A stretch of 64,000 nucleotides of DNA, from the NCBI RefSeq assembly GCF_026625765.1, contig NZ_CP113062.1, forward strand, positions 1,736,001 to 1,800,000. Reading direction: 5' to 3'. Shown in pieces: positions 41,584 to 50,969 of this stretch (its first letter is position 1; each line of letters starts with the position of its first letter). The position numbers and the translations under genes are program-made. Under the pieces are notes generated by a model that saw only the letters and a program-made list of their open reading frames with translations, was not told the origin of the DNA and did not search any database. Origin of the DNA: Frigoribacterium sp. SL97 (GTDB lineage Bacteria; Actinomycetota; Actinomycetes; Actinomycetales; Microbacteriaceae).

Positions 41584-42441
41584 GTGTACGACCCCACGCT
41601 GCTCGCGACGTTCCTCGTCGTGGCCGAGACGCGCAGCTTCACCCGGGCCGCGCAGCGCCTCGGCATCAGCCAGCCGACGGTCAGCCAGCAGGTCGGCCGG
41701 CTCGAGAAGGCCGCGGGCCGCACGCTCGTCGCCCGCGACACCCGGGACGTCCGACTGACCGACAACGGCGACGCCATGGCCGGCTTCGCGCGCACGATCC
41801 TCGCCGCGCACGCCGCCGCCGAGAGCTACTTCAGCGGCTCGGCCATGCGGGGCCGCCTTCGCTTCGGGGCCGCCGACGACCTCGCCATCACCCAGCTGCC
41901 GCGCATCCTGCGCCACTTCCGCCAGCTCTACCCGCAGATCAACCTCGAGCTCACCGTCAACCAGTCCGCGCCGCTGCGCCGTCGTCTGGCCGCGGGCCAC
42001 CTCGACCTGATCTTCGTGAAGCAGACCGCGGGCGAGTCCGACGAGGGCACGCGCGTCGCGGGCGACGCCATGGTCTGGATCGGCCAGGAGAAGCTGGTCG
42101 TCGAACCCGGCCAGCCCGTGCCGCTCATCGCCTACCAGGCGCCCAGCCTCAGCCGGCAGATGGCCATCGACGCCCTCGAGCGCGCCGGCCGCACCTGGCG
42201 GATCACCTGCAACACCCGTGACGTCAACGGCGTCCTCGCCGCCGTGAGGGCCGGCATGGGGGTCGCCGTGTTCCCGTTCTCGCTGATCCCGACCGACCTC
42301 GTCAAGGTCAGCGACCGGTTCTCGCTGCCCACCCTCGGCGACGTCGACTACGTGCTCGTCGCCAACCCGGGTGCCGCCCGTGAGCCCGTCGACGCCCTCA
42401 TGTCGGCCATCACCAGCCGGGGCGTCAGCCGCGCCGTCTGA
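41584..42441 (+). CDS. LysR family transcriptional regulator
   Basis: This 285-residue protein has a winged-HTH N-terminus (about 3-62: LLATFLVVAETRSFTRAAQRLGISQPTVSQQVGRLEKAAG in overlapping pieces) and a LysR substrate-binding domain with LRFGAADDLAITQLPRILRHF. It starts at GTG with GAGGAGGCGCG directly upstream, an example of the recurrent motif serving as ribosome site. The divergent MFS exporter is a candidate target. Confidence 0.92.
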   Translation: MYDPTLLATFLVVAETRSFTRAAQRLGISQPTVSQQVGRLEKAAGRTLVARDTRDVRLTDNGDAMAGFARTILAAHAAAESYFSGSAMRGRLRFGAADDLAITQLPRILRHFRQLYPQINLELTVNQSAPLRRRLAAGHLDLIFVKQTAGESDEGTRVAGDAMVWIGQEKLVVEPGQPVPLIAYQAPSLSRQMAIDALERAGRTWRITCNTRDVNGVLAAVRAGMGVAVFPFSLIPTDLVKVSDRFSLPTLGDVDYVLVANPGAAREPVDALMSAITSRGVSRAV

Positions 42442-42523
42442 CCCGGTCCGACGGGACGCACCGGTCAGCCACTCCGGCGCGCCGCCCCCGCCCGACCCCG
42501 GGAGGCGCGCGCAAGATGGTCGC

Positions 42524-42928
42524 ATGAGTCACCGCCCCACACGCCGTCAGAAGTCCGCCGCCCGTCGGGACGCCCGCGTCCTCGCCGCGATCCTGGGCGG
42601 TTCCGGCCTCCTGCACCTCGCCACACCCGCGGTCTACGACGCGGTCGTCCCGAGGAGCGTCCCGGGCCCCGCGCGGTTCTGGACGATCGGCTCGGGTCTC
42701 GCCGAGGTCGGCATCGCCGCCGCCCTCCTCGCCCCGCGCACGCGTCCGGTCGGCGGGCTCGCCGCCGCCGCGCTCTTCGTCGCCGTCTTCCCGGCCAACG
42801 TCTCGATGGCCCTCCGCGCCCTGACGAGCGAGCGGGCCACGATGGCTCGCCGGGTCGTCACCCTCGTGCGGCTGCCGTTGCAGGTGCCGCTGGTGACGCG
42901 CGCGCTCGGCGTGCACCGCGCCTCCTAG
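42524..42928 (+). CDS. DoxX-like membrane protein
   Basis: This 134-residue protein has four hydrophobic segments. It shows the DoxX-like LGGSGLLHLATPAVYDAVVP and FPANVSMALRAL, resembling the protein at 9909. It follows the LysR gene by 82 bp on the same strand. Probable membrane redox or stress role, not specific. Confidence 0.75.
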   Translation: MSHRPTRRQKSAARRDARVLAAILGGSGLLHLATPAVYDAVVPRSVPGPARFWTIGSGLAEVGIAAALLAPRTRPVGGLAAAALFVAVFPANVSMALRALTSERATMARRVVTLVRLPLQVPLVTRALGVHRAS

Positions 42929-43041
42929 GCGTCCGGGCGCGTCGGCGGTCGCGGAGCGGGGTCGTTGCTGGGTGCACCCGGGGCACGCCCTATCCTGTTC
43001 TCTTCCCCCTCGACATCCGATCTCACCGGAGACGCATCGCC

Positions 43042-44511
43042 ATGGCCACGAACGCCCCCGTCACCACCCCGCCGAGACCCGGAGTCGGGGGCACCCTCGA
43101 CCGGTTCTTCGAGATCACCCATCGCGGCTCGACCTGGGCCCGCGAGATCCGGGGCGGCGTCGTCACCTTCGTCACGATGGCGTACATCGTCATCCTGAAC
43201 CCGTTGATCCTCGGCGGCTTCAGCGCCGACCAGGCCGCCAAGGACGTCGCCGGCAACTGGCTGCAGAACGGTCAGGTGGGCGCGGTCACGGCCCTCACCG
43301 CGGGCGTCATGACGATCCTCTTCGGAACCGTCGCGCGCCTCCCGTTCGCGTTCGCCGCCGGACTCGGCATCAACTCGTTCCTGGCCGTCAACGTCGTGCA
43401 GGACGTCACCTGGCCCGAGGCCATGGGTCTCGTGGTGATCAACGGGCTCGTCATCACGATCCTCGCCGTGACCGGTCTGCGCAGCATGATCTTCACCGCG
43501 GTGCCCGCAGCGCTCAAGACCGCGATCACGGTCGGCATCGGCCTGTTCATCGCGTTCATCGGCCTGGTCGACTCGGGCTTCGTGCGCACCAGCGGGACGT
43601 CGTCGCCGCCCCTGCAGCTCGGTGACTCCGGCTCGGTGGCGACCCTCCCGACCATCACCTTCGTCATCGGCCTGCTCGTCATCGGCGTGCTGATGGCCCG
43701 CAAGGTGCGGGGGGCGATCTTCATCGGCATCGTCGCGTCCACCGTCATCGCCATCGCCCTGCAGGCGATCTTCCAGGTGCCGCCGTCGAACGGCCAGAAC
43801 CTCGACGACTGGAACCTCAACGCCCCCGTGCTGCCCACCCAGATCGTGGCCCTGCCCGACCTCTCGCTGGTGGGCCAGTTCAGCTTCGGGGCCTTCGCCC
43901 GCATCGGCGTGCTGTCGGCGGTCATGCTGGTCTTCACGCTCGTCTTCACCAACTTCTTCGACGCCATGGGCACGATGACCGGCCTGGCCAAGGCCGGCGA
44001 CGTCGCGGACGCCGACGGCACCTTCCCCCGCCTCCGCTCGGCCCTGATCGTCGAGGGCGTCGGCGCGGTCGCGGGCGGTGCGACGAGTTCGTCGTCCAAC
44101 ACCGTGTTCGTCGAGTCGGCCTCGGGCATCGGTGAGGGCGCCCGGACGGGCTTCGCCTCGGTCGTCACCGGTGCGCTGTTCCTGCTCGCCATGTTCTTCA
44201 CGCCGCTGACCCAGGTCGTCCCGCTCGAGGTCGCCGCCTCGGCGCTCGTGATCGTCGGCGCGCTCATGGTGTCGCAGATCAGCCAGATCGACTGGACCGA
44301 CTTCTCGGTCGCCCTGCCGGTGTTCCTGACGATCATCACCATGCCGCTGACCTACTCGATCGCGAACGGCATCGGCGTCGGCTTCGTCAGCTGGGTTGTC
44401 GTGCGGGCGTTCGCGGGCAGGGCCCGCACGATCAGCCCGCTGCTCTGGATCGTCGCGGCGGGGTTCCTGGTCTACTTCGTGCGCGGCCCGATCGAGGCGC
44501 TGATCGGCTAG
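43042..44511 (+). CDS. NCS2 family purine permease (GhxP/PbuG-like)
   Basis: This 489-residue protein has about 12-14 TM helices. It shows the AzgA-type signature of guanine/hypoxanthine permeases: GGVVTFVTMAYIVILNPLIL at the start, FAFAAGLGINSFLAVNVV, FTNFFDAMGTMTGLAKAGD, and GAVAGGATSSSSNTVFVESASG (QH/NATxxxxT-like substrate motif). It imports purine bases by proton symport. No xpt-like or PurR site was recognised. Confidence 0.9.
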   Translation: MATNAPVTTPPRPGVGGTLDRFFEITHRGSTWAREIRGGVVTFVTMAYIVILNPLILGGFSADQAAKDVAGNWLQNGQVGAVTALTAGVMTILFGTVARLPFAFAAGLGINSFLAVNVVQDVTWPEAMGLVVINGLVITILAVTGLRSMIFTAVPAALKTAITVGIGLFIAFIGLVDSGFVRTSGTSSPPLQLGDSGSVATLPTITFVIGLLVIGVLMARKVRGAIFIGIVASTVIAIALQAIFQVPPSNGQNLDDWNLNAPVLPTQIVALPDLSLVGQFSFGAFARIGVLSAVMLVFTLVFTNFFDAMGTMTGLAKAGDVADADGTFPRLRSALIVEGVGAVAGGATSSSSNTVFVESASGIGEGARTGFASVVTGALFLLAMFFTPLTQVVPLEVAASALVIVGALMVSQISQIDWTDFSVALPVFLTIITMPLTYSIANGIGVGFVSWVVVRAFAGRARTISPLLWIVAAGFLVYFVRGPIEALIG

Positions 44512-44655
44512 GCGTCCACCGGGACGTCACGACGGGCCGCTCGGCGTTCCGGGCGCGCGGCACGTCGTGAGGTCTCGTGCGGCGATCCGCTCCGCAGTAC
44601 GCTGACCGGCAGCAGGCGGCGACGGCGCCGCCTGCCCACCCCGAGGAGGCGCGTC

Positions 44656-45138
44656 ATGCCCCGCATCACCCCCACGCTCTGGTTCGGTCGTGACGTCGAG
44701 ACCGCAGCCGACTTCTACGTCACCCTGTTCCCGTCGTCGCGCGTCACCGACGTGTCGCGCTATCCCGACGACTTCCCCGACGAAGCGATGGCCGGTCAGG
44801 CCCTCGTCGTCGACCTCGAACTCGACGGCCAGCCCTACCGCCTGCTGAACGGCGGCGACGGAGGGCCGAGGCCGACCGAGGCCACGTCGTTCTCGATCTC
44901 GGTCGAGTCCCAGGACGAGCTCGACCACTACTGGGACGCCTTCGCGGCCGACGGCGGCCAGGAGGGGCGGTGCGGCTGGGTGACGGACCGCTGGGGCTTC
45001 TCCTGGCAGGTCGTCCCGTCGGTGATGGACCGCTACCTCGGCGGGCCCGACCCCGAGGGCGCCGCTCGGGCCATGACCGCGATGATGGGCATGACGCGGT
45101 TGGTCATCGCCGAGCTGGCGGCGGCCTACGAGGGGTGA
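44656..45138 (+). CDS. VOC family protein (PhnB-like)
   Basis: This 160-residue protein matches the PhnB/3-demethylubiquinone-methyltransferase-like glyoxalase fold: TPTLWFGRDVETAADFYVTLFPSS at the N-terminus, FSISVESQDELDHYWDAF in the middle, and CGWVTDRWGFSWQVVPSVM at the end. The function within the VOC superfamily is not defined. CCGAGGAGGCGCGTC directly precedes the ATG. Confidence 0.9.
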   Translation: MPRITPTLWFGRDVETAADFYVTLFPSSRVTDVSRYPDDFPDEAMAGQALVVDLELDGQPYRLLNGGDGGPRPTEATSFSISVESQDELDHYWDAFAADGGQEGRCGWVTDRWGFSWQVVPSVMDRYLGGPDPEGAARAMTAMMGMTRLVIAELAAAYEG

Positions 45139-45169
45139 CCGACGCGCTCGCCCGCGCCGCGCCTCCTCG

Positions 45170-46408
45170 TCACCAGTCGTGGACGGTCCCGTCCGCGAGG
45201 CGGTTGTAGGGCAGGTAGGCCTGCGCGTAGGGGTACGCCGCGGCGGCCCGCTCGTCCAGCTCGACCCCGATGCCGGGCTGCTCACCCGGGTGCAGCATGC
45301 CGTCCTCGAACGTGAAGCTCTGCTCGAAGACCTCGTCCGTCCTCGCGCCGTGCTTCATGTACTCCTGGATGCCGAAGTTGTGGATCGCGAGTCCGAGGTG
45401 CATCGCGGCCGCCATGCCGACCGGTGAGATGTCGGTCGGACCGTGCATGCCGGACTTGATCTGGTACTGCGAGGCGTACTCGAGCACCTTCTTGAGGTGG
45501 GTGATGCCGCCCGTGTGCGTGACGGCGCTGCGGACGTAGTCGATCAACTGCTCGCGGATGATCTGCTGGTAGTCCCACACGGTGTTGAAGATCTCGCCGA
45601 TGGCCAGCGGGGTCGTCGTGTGCTGCCGGACGAGTCGCAGGGCCTCGGGGTTCTCGGCCGGGGTGACGTCCTCGAGCCAGAAGAGGTCGAAGGGCTCCAG
45701 GCTCTTGCCGAGCCTCGCCGCCTGGATCGGCGTCATGCGGTGGTGACCGTCGTGCAGCAGGGGGATCTCGGGGCCGAACTCGTTCCGCACCGCCTCGAAC
45801 ACGGTGGGCACGTGCCGCAGGTACGAGCGGGTGTCCCAGTCCTCCTCGTTCGGCAGGGCCCCGCGTTGGGCGGGCTCGTGGTCGTAGCGCACGCCGCTGT
45901 TGGCGTCGAAGGTGGCGTTCGAGGCGATGCCGTAGATCGACTTCAGGCCGGGCACACCGGTCTGCACGCGGATGGCCTTGTAGCCCTGTTCCTGGTGGTC
46001 TCGGACGCTGTCGAAGAGCTCCTCGAGGTCCTTCCCCGAGGCGTGGCCGTAGGTCAGCAACCCCGTGCGCGAGGCTCCGCCGAGCAGCTGGTAGAGGGGC
46101 AGGCCGGCGACCTTGGCCTTGATGTCCCAGAGGGCGACGTCGACCGCGGCGATGGCGGCCATCGTGACCGGCCCGCGCCGCCAGTACGCGCTGCGGTAGA
46201 GGAACTGCCAGGTGTCCTCGATGCGGGCCGGGTCGCGCCCGATCAGCAGGGGCACGACGTGTTCGGTCAGGTAGGCGACGACGGCGAGTTCGCGCCCGTT
46301 CAGGGTGGCGTCGCCGAGGCCGGTCACGCCGTCGGAGGTCGTGATCTTCAGCGTCACGAAGTTGCGGTCGGGGCTGGTGACGATCACGTCGGCTCTGTCG
46401 ATGATCAT
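45170..46408 (-). CDS. Enolase-superfamily dehydratase, ManD/RspA type (D-mannonate dehydratase-like)
   Basis: This 412-residue protein closely follows the ManD subgroup: [22 protein letters not shown] at the start, [20 protein letters not shown], and the metal ligands in [10 protein letters not shown] (Asp), [13 protein letters not shown] (Glu) and [10 protein letters not shown] (Glu). A late catalytic region contains SGMHGPTD. ManD converts D-mannonate to 2-keto-3-deoxygluconate in hexuronate breakdown, though many RspA-like members show weak or other activity. No other uronate gene is beside it. Confidence 0.85.
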   Translation of the reverse strand: MIIDRADVIVTSPDRNFVTLKITTSDGVTGLGDATLNGRELAVVAYLTEHVVPLLIGRDPARIEDTWQFLYRSAYWRRGPVTMAAIAAVDVALWDIKAKVAGLPLYQLLGGASRTGLLTYGHASGKDLEELFDSVRDHQEQGYKAIRVQTGVPGLKSIYGIASNATFDANSGVRYDHEPAQRGALPNEEDWDTRSYLRHVPTVFEAVRNEFGPEIPLLHDGHHRMTPIQAARLGKSLEPFDLFWLEDVTPAENPEALRLVRQHTTTPLAIGEIFNTVWDYQQIIREQLIDYVRSAVTHTGGITHLKKVLEYASQYQIKSGMHGPTDISPVGMAAAMHLGLAIHNFGIQEYMKHGARTDEVFEQSFTFEDGMLHPGEQPGIGVELDERAAAAYPYAQAYLPYNRLADGTVHDW

Positions 46409-46544
46409 GCGGTGTCCTCTGGAGCTCGCGTCCGGGTGACGTCGATGTCACCCGGGCTGGTCCCTCCACTCTGGCGCATGCGCGAGCGCGAGGCGAGCCC
46501 GTCGGGTGCATGCGCGAGCGCGAGGCGAGCCTGGGAGGCGCGGG

Positions 46545-47405
46545 TCAGCGCATCTCGAGCGGCACCCTGGTCGTCGGCGCGGGGAACGCGCGCTCGAGCT
46601 GCACGAACGCCTGGTCGTCGAGGTCGACGGCCAGTGCGGCCGCGTTCTCGAGGGTGTGCCCGGCCGTGCCCGCCTTGACGGCGACCATGAGGTCGGGCAC
46701 GAGGCGCAGCACCCAGGCGAGGGCGAGCTGCGCCGACGAGACGCCGAGATCGGTCGCGACCTGCTCGAGCACGGGGTGACCGAGCAGCTCGCCGCCGTCG
46801 ACGGGGGAGTACGAGGTGAGCGGCACGCCGTGCTCGCGCGCCCAGGGCAGCAGGTCGAACTCGGGTCCGCGACGGGCCAGGTTGTACAGGACCTGGTTCG
46901 TCTGGACGTTCTCGCCACCGGGCACCGAGAGCAACTCGTGCAGGTCGTCGACGTCGAAGTTGCTGACGCCCCAGCCGCCGATCGCGCCCTCGGCGACCAG
47001 CGCCTCCAGGGCCTCGACGGTCTCGGCGAGCGGGTGGCGACCCCGCCAGTGCAGCAGGTAGAGGTCGAGGCGGTCGGTGCCCAGGCGCCCGAGGCTGGCG
47101 TGGCAGGCCTCGACCGTGCCCCGCCGCGAGGCGTTGCCCGGCAGCACCTTACTCACCAGGAACACCTTGTCGCGCCGGCCCGCGATCGCCTCGCCGACCA
47201 GCTGTTCGGACCGCCCGCCGCCGTACATCTCGGCGGTGTCGATCATGGTCAGGCCGGCGTCGAGGCCGGCCCGCAGGGCGGCGACCTCGTCGGCGCGGCG
47301 CCGTGGGTCGTCGCCGATGTTCCAGGTGCCCTGGCCGAGGGCCGGGACGACGCGCCCGTCGGGCAGGGCGACGGCGGGATTGGTCGGAGTCGCGGGGGTG
47401 GTCAT
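46545..47405 (-). CDS. Aldo/keto reductase
   Basis: This 286-residue (beta/alpha)8 barrel has the AKR tetrad: Asp and Tyr in MIDTAEMYGGGRSE, Lys in VFLVSKVLPGN, and His in LYLLHWRGRHPL. The NADPH-binding end has LRLVPDLMVAVKAG. The usual AKR start GRVVPALGQGTW is present. The gene overlaps the stop of the EI24 gene by ATGA, so the two are cotranscribed. Confidence 0.9.
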   Translation of the reverse strand: MTTPATPTNPAVALPDGRVVPALGQGTWNIGDDPRRRADEVAALRAGLDAGLTMIDTAEMYGGGRSEQLVGEAIAGRRDKVFLVSKVLPGNASRRGTVEACHASLGRLGTDRLDLYLLHWRGRHPLAETVEALEALVAEGAIGGWGVSNFDVDDLHELLSVPGGENVQTNQVLYNLARRGPEFDLLPWAREHGVPLTSYSPVDGGELLGHPVLEQVATDLGVSSAQLALAWVLRLVPDLMVAVKAGTAGHTLENAAALAVDLDDQAFVQLERAFPAPTTRVPLEMR

Positions 47406-48250
47406 GCCGGGGGATGGTAGTCGTCGCGCGGGAAGGGTGTGGCCGGCCCCGCCGTGGTCGGGCCCGCCGTGCTCGGTCCCGCCGTGGTCGGGCCCGCCGT
47501 GGTCGGGCCCGTCGTGACCTCGCGGGCCAGCAGGGTGGCCGCGGCGACGGCCGCCGGCATCACGAGCACGGCCCCGAGGGGGACGAAGAACAGGAGGTAG
47601 GTGGCGGTGCCCAGCCCCAGGGTGCGCGCCCGGTTGACGGCGAGGCCATGGCGGCGCTCGGCGAGCGAGCGGCCCCGGGCGTCGAAGGCGTACCCGGTGA
47701 GCTCGACCGCCAGGAACCATCCGCCGGTCAGGGCGCCGAGCACGGGGACGACCGTCTGGCCGAGCACCGGGACGAACCCGCCGACGAACAGGAGGACGCC
47801 CACGCCGGCCGTGGCCAGCAGCAGTCGGAGCGAGTCGCCGGCACTCCGGGCGAGCCCGCGCCAGAAGCCCCGGTCGACGTCGGCCGGCGGGTCGCCCTCT
47901 CGCTCCTCGACGCGACGCCAGATGCGCTCGTAGAAGGGATCGCCGACGAGGAGCGTGACGGCGGTGAACGCGACGACCGCGAGCAGCACGGCCAGGGCCG
48001 CGACGGCCAGGCCGCCGCCGAGACGCACGAGGGTGCGGGACCACTCGGGCCATCCGTCGGCGAACGGCGTCAGGGTGCGGGCCAGGTCGTCGGCGGCGAG
48101 GCCCACGCCCACGAGGGCCGCGGCGAAGACCGCACCCACGACGAGGGCGGGCACCGCGCCCAGCAGCATCAGCCGCGGGGACGTCGCCCACAGGCGCAGG
48201 CCTCGGCCGAGCAGGCCCACCCCGCCGAAGAACTCCCCGATCACCGACAC
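47402..48250 (-). CDS. EI24/CysZ-family membrane protein with TTAGP repeats
   Basis: This 282-residue protein has about four to five TM helices and the EI24 domain pattern (LLVGDPFYERIWRRVEER, FVPVLGQTVVPVLGALTGGWFL). EI24/CysZ proteins include sulfate transporters. The C-terminus has an in-frame tandem repeat of about five TTAGP units, encoded by a 15-bp DNA repeat at about 47450-47512. It starts at GTG 48250. The AKR gene follows with an ATGA overlap. Confidence 0.8.
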   Translation of the reverse strand: MSVIGEFFGGVGLLGRGLRLWATSPRLMLLGAVPALVVGAVFAAALVGVGLAADDLARTLTPFADGWPEWSRTLVRLGGGLAVAALAVLLAVVAFTAVTLLVGDPFYERIWRRVEEREGDPPADVDRGFWRGLARSAGDSLRLLLATAGVGVLLFVGGFVPVLGQTVVPVLGALTGGWFLAVELTGYAFDARGRSLAERRHGLAVNRARTLGLGTATYLLFFVPLGAVLVMPAAVAAATLLAREVTTGPTTAGPTTAGPSTAGPTTAGPATPFPRDDYHPPA

Positions 48251-48371
48251 GGGGCGAGCGTACCGAGTGCCGGAGGCGCGGGTGCGGTCGGACGACGCGT
48301 CACGGCGCGGGGGCGGCGCGTAGCGTCGACGGCGTGCCGCATCGAGGCGGCACCACCGAGAAAGGTCGTCC

Positions 48372-49376
48372 ATGAAGTTCAGGTACCTCGGCAACAGCGG
48401 GCTCAAGGTCAGCGAGCTCACCTACGGCAACTGGCTCACCCACGGGTCCCAGGTGGAGAACGACACGGCGACGCGCTGCGTCCGTGCGGCTCTCGACGTC
48501 GGCATCAGCTCGTTCGACACGGCCGACGTCTACGCGAACACGCAGGCCGAGACGGTGCTCGGTGAGGCGCTGAAGGGCGAGCGGCGCGAGTCGCTCGAGA
48601 TCTTCACCAAGGTCTACGGTCCCACCGGGCCCAAGGGCCACAACGACACGGGCCTCAGCCGCAAGCACGTCACCGAGTCGATCAACGGGTCGCTGAAGCG
48701 CCTGCAGACCGACTACGTCGACCTCTACCAGGCCCACCGGTACGACGTCGAGACGCCCCTCGAGGAGACGATGGAGACCTTCGCCGACCTGGTCCGCCAG
48801 GGCAAGGTGCTCTACATCGGGGTCTCGGAGTGGAACGCCGAGCAGCTGCGCGAGGCGCACGCCCTGGCTCGCGAGCTGAAGATCCAGCTCGTCTCGAACC
48901 AGCCCGAGTACTCCCTGCTCTGGCGCGTCATCGAGGACGAGGTCGTCCCGGCCTCGGCCGAACTCGGCATCTCGCAGATCGTCTGGTCTCCCGTCGCCCA
49001 GGGCGTCCTGACCGGCAAGTACACCGTCGGTGCCGAGCTGCCCGCGGGCAGCCGGGCCACCGACCAGAAGGGCGGTGCGGGCATGATCGAACGTTGGATG
49101 CGCGACGACGTCCTCGACGCCGTGGCCCAGCTCGAGCCGATCGCGTCCGACCTGGGGCTGACCCAGGCGCAGCTGTCGCTGGCGTGGGTGCTGTCGAACG
49201 AGAACGTCGCCTCGGCGATCATCGGGGCGTCGCGTCCCGAACAGGTCGAGTCGAACGCGAAGGCGTCGGGCGTCACCCTCGAGGCGGACGTCCTGTCGCG
49301 CATCGAGTCGATCTTCGACGGCCTCGCCGAGACGGACCCGCGCAAGACGCAGATGCCGGCCGGCCGCGAAGCCTGA
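48372..49376 (+). CDS. Aldo/keto reductase (voltage-gated K+ channel beta-subunit-like)
   Basis: This 334-residue protein has MKFRYLGNSGLKVSELTYGNW at its start, with Asp and Tyr in SFDTADVYAN, Lys in EIFTKVYG and His in YQAHRYD. NADPH binding is indicated by IIGASRPEQVESN. It resembles the K+ channel beta-subunit/YghZ group of reductases. It is followed by the strong terminator at 49397. Divergent from the EI24 gene. Confidence 0.9.
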   Translation: MKFRYLGNSGLKVSELTYGNWLTHGSQVENDTATRCVRAALDVGISSFDTADVYANTQAETVLGEALKGERRESLEIFTKVYGPTGPKGHNDTGLSRKHVTESINGSLKRLQTDYVDLYQAHRYDVETPLEETMETFADLVRQGKVLYIGVSEWNAEQLREAHALARELKIQLVSNQPEYSLLWRVIEDEVVPASAELGISQIVWSPVAQGVLTGKYTVGAELPAGSRATDQKGGAGMIERWMRDDVLDAVAQLEPIASDLGLTQAQLSLAWVLSNENVASAIIGASRPEQVESNAKASGVTLEADVLSRIESIFDGLAETDPRKTQMPAGREA

Positions 49377-49396
49377 TCGGCCGTCGTCCGACGCGG

Positions 49397-49430
49397 CGAC
49401 GCCCCGCCACGAGATCGTGGCGGGGCGTCG
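49397..49430 (+). terminator. Terminator, 16-bp stem
   Basis: CGACGCCCCGCCACGA / TCGTGGCGGGGCGTCG form a perfect 16-bp stem with a 2-nt loop, 20 bp after the AKR stop. It lies between convergent genes. Confidence 0.85.
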
Positions 49431-49470
49431 TCGTGCGTCGGCTCGGCGTGCGACCGCCCAGGCCCCGGGC

Positions 49471-50019
49471 TCAGGCCCCGGGGACCTCGAACGTCGCGGA
49501 GATCACCGCGCGGGCCAGCGTGTGGAAGTGCAGGTTGAAGCCGAGGTACGCCGGGCTGGCGGTCTCGTCCACTCCGATCTTCTCGACGTCGAGGGCGTGC
49601 ACCGCGACGAAGTACGTGTGCGGTCCGTGGCCCTCGGGCGGTGCCGCACCGACGTAGCGGGCGAGCCCACCGTCGTTCTTCAGCTGGAGGGCCCCCTCGG
49701 GCAGGCCCGAGCCCTGGTCGTCACCCGCACCGGAGGGCAACGACGTCGTGTCGGCGGGGAGGTCGGCCACGGCCCAGTGCCAGAAGCCCGAGCCCGTCGG
49801 GGCGTAGGGGTCGTAGACCGTCACGGCATAGCTCTTGGTGCCCTCGGGGGCGCCGGACCAGCTCAGCTGGGGGCTGGCGTCGTCTCCGCCCGGGCCCATG
49901 ATGCCGCTCACCTGCGCGCGCTGCAGTTCACCCCCGTCGGTGAGGTCCGTGCTCGAGAGCTCGAACCCGGGCACGATGCCGATGATGTCGTAGGGGCGGG
50001 TCAGGTTGGCGTCGGCCAT
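49471..50019 (-). CDS. PEBP family protein (YbhB/YbcL type)
   Basis: This 182-residue protein has the phosphatidylethanolamine-binding fold motifs: [40 protein letters not shown], which includes the conserved D-P-D/Y-A-P and W-H-W-x-V segments, and a late [14 protein letters not shown]. The bacterial members have no firm function. The ATG at 50019 is preceded by AGGAGACAG. Confidence 0.9.
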   Translation of the reverse strand: MADANLTRPYDIIGIVPGFELSSTDLTDGGELQRAQVSGIMGPGGDDASPQLSWSGAPEGTKSYAVTVYDPYAPTGSGFWHWAVADLPADTTSLPSGAGDDQGSGLPEGALQLKNDGGLARYVGAAPPEGHGPHTYFVAVHALDVEKIGVDETASPAYLGFNLHFHTLARAVISATFEVPGA

Positions 50020-50092
50020 GGCTGTCTCCTGTTCGTCGGGGATGGTCGTGACGGTGCGCCCGCCCCGAGGGGCGGGCGCACCGGGTGTGCGA

Positions 50093-50956
50093 TCAGGCGG
50101 CGTCGAGCCGCTGGATCTCGTCGGTCGAGAGCTTGATCGACGTCGCCGTCGCCGAGTTCATGATCGTCTGCGGTCGGGTCGACCCCGGGATCGGGATGAC
50201 GAGTTCGGACTTGGCGAGCTCCCAGGCGAGCGTCAGCACCTGCGGCGTGACCCGTCGGGCGTTGGCGATCTCGGCGAACACGGCGTGCTTCGCTCCGAGC
50301 TCACCGGCGTTCGTGATGCCACCGAGGGGGCTCCACGGCAGGAACGCGATGCACATCTCGTCGCACAGCGCGAGCTCCACCTCACTCGACCGGAACGCAG
50401 GCGAGTACTGGTTCTGCACCGACACGAGTCGGTCGTCCAGCACCTCGTTCGCTTCGCGGATCTGGTCGGGCGTGGCGTTCGAGATGCCCGCCATGCGGAT
50501 GACGCCCTCGTCGAGCAGCTCCACCAGGGCGCCGATCGAGTCGGCGTAGGGCACCGCCGGGTCCGGTCGGTGGAATTGGTACAGCCCGATCGTCTCGACG
50601 CCCAGCCGTTTCGCGGAGGCCTTGGCGGCCTCCTTGAGGTAGGCCGGGTCGCCGTTCTGCGCCCACGCCCCCGCCTCGGGGCGGAGGTGTCCACCCTTCG
50701 TGGCGACGAGCACCTGGTCGGTGTCGGCGTGGTAGCTCTTCAGCGCCTTGGCGATGAGCAACTCGTTGTGCCCGACCTCGTCCTTGCCCGCCTGGTGGTA
50801 AGCGTCGGCCGTGTCGATCAGGGTGATGCCCTGCTCGAGTGCAGCATGGATGGTCGCGATGCCCTGCTTCTCGTCGGGTCGGCCCTCGATCGACAGGGGC
50901 ATGCCGCCCAGGCCGATCGCACTGACCGTCACGTCTCCGATTGTCCTGGTCTTCAT
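50093..50956 (-). CDS. Aldo/keto reductase
   Basis: This 287-residue protein has the AKR tetrad in [12 protein letters not shown] (Asp, Tyr), [10 protein letters not shown] (Lys) and YQFHRPDP (His). [12 protein letters not shown] is the NADPH-binding end. [23 protein letters not shown] opening is typical. It lies 13 bp downstream of the next AKR gene on the same strand, suggesting an operon. Confidence 0.9.
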   Translation of the reverse strand: MKTRTIGDVTVSAIGLGGMPLSIEGRPDEKQGIATIHAALEQGITLIDTADAYHQAGKDEVGHNELLIAKALKSYHADTDQVLVATKGGHLRPEAGAWAQNGDPAYLKEAAKASAKRLGVETIGLYQFHRPDPAVPYADSIGALVELLDEGVIRMAGISNATPDQIREANEVLDDRLVSVQNQYSPAFRSSEVELALCDEMCIAFLPWSPLGGITNAGELGAKHAVFAEIANARRVTPQVLTLAWELAKSELVIPIPGSTRPQTIMNSATATSIKLSTDEIQRLDAA

Positions 50957-50969
50957 GTCGTCCTCCGGT

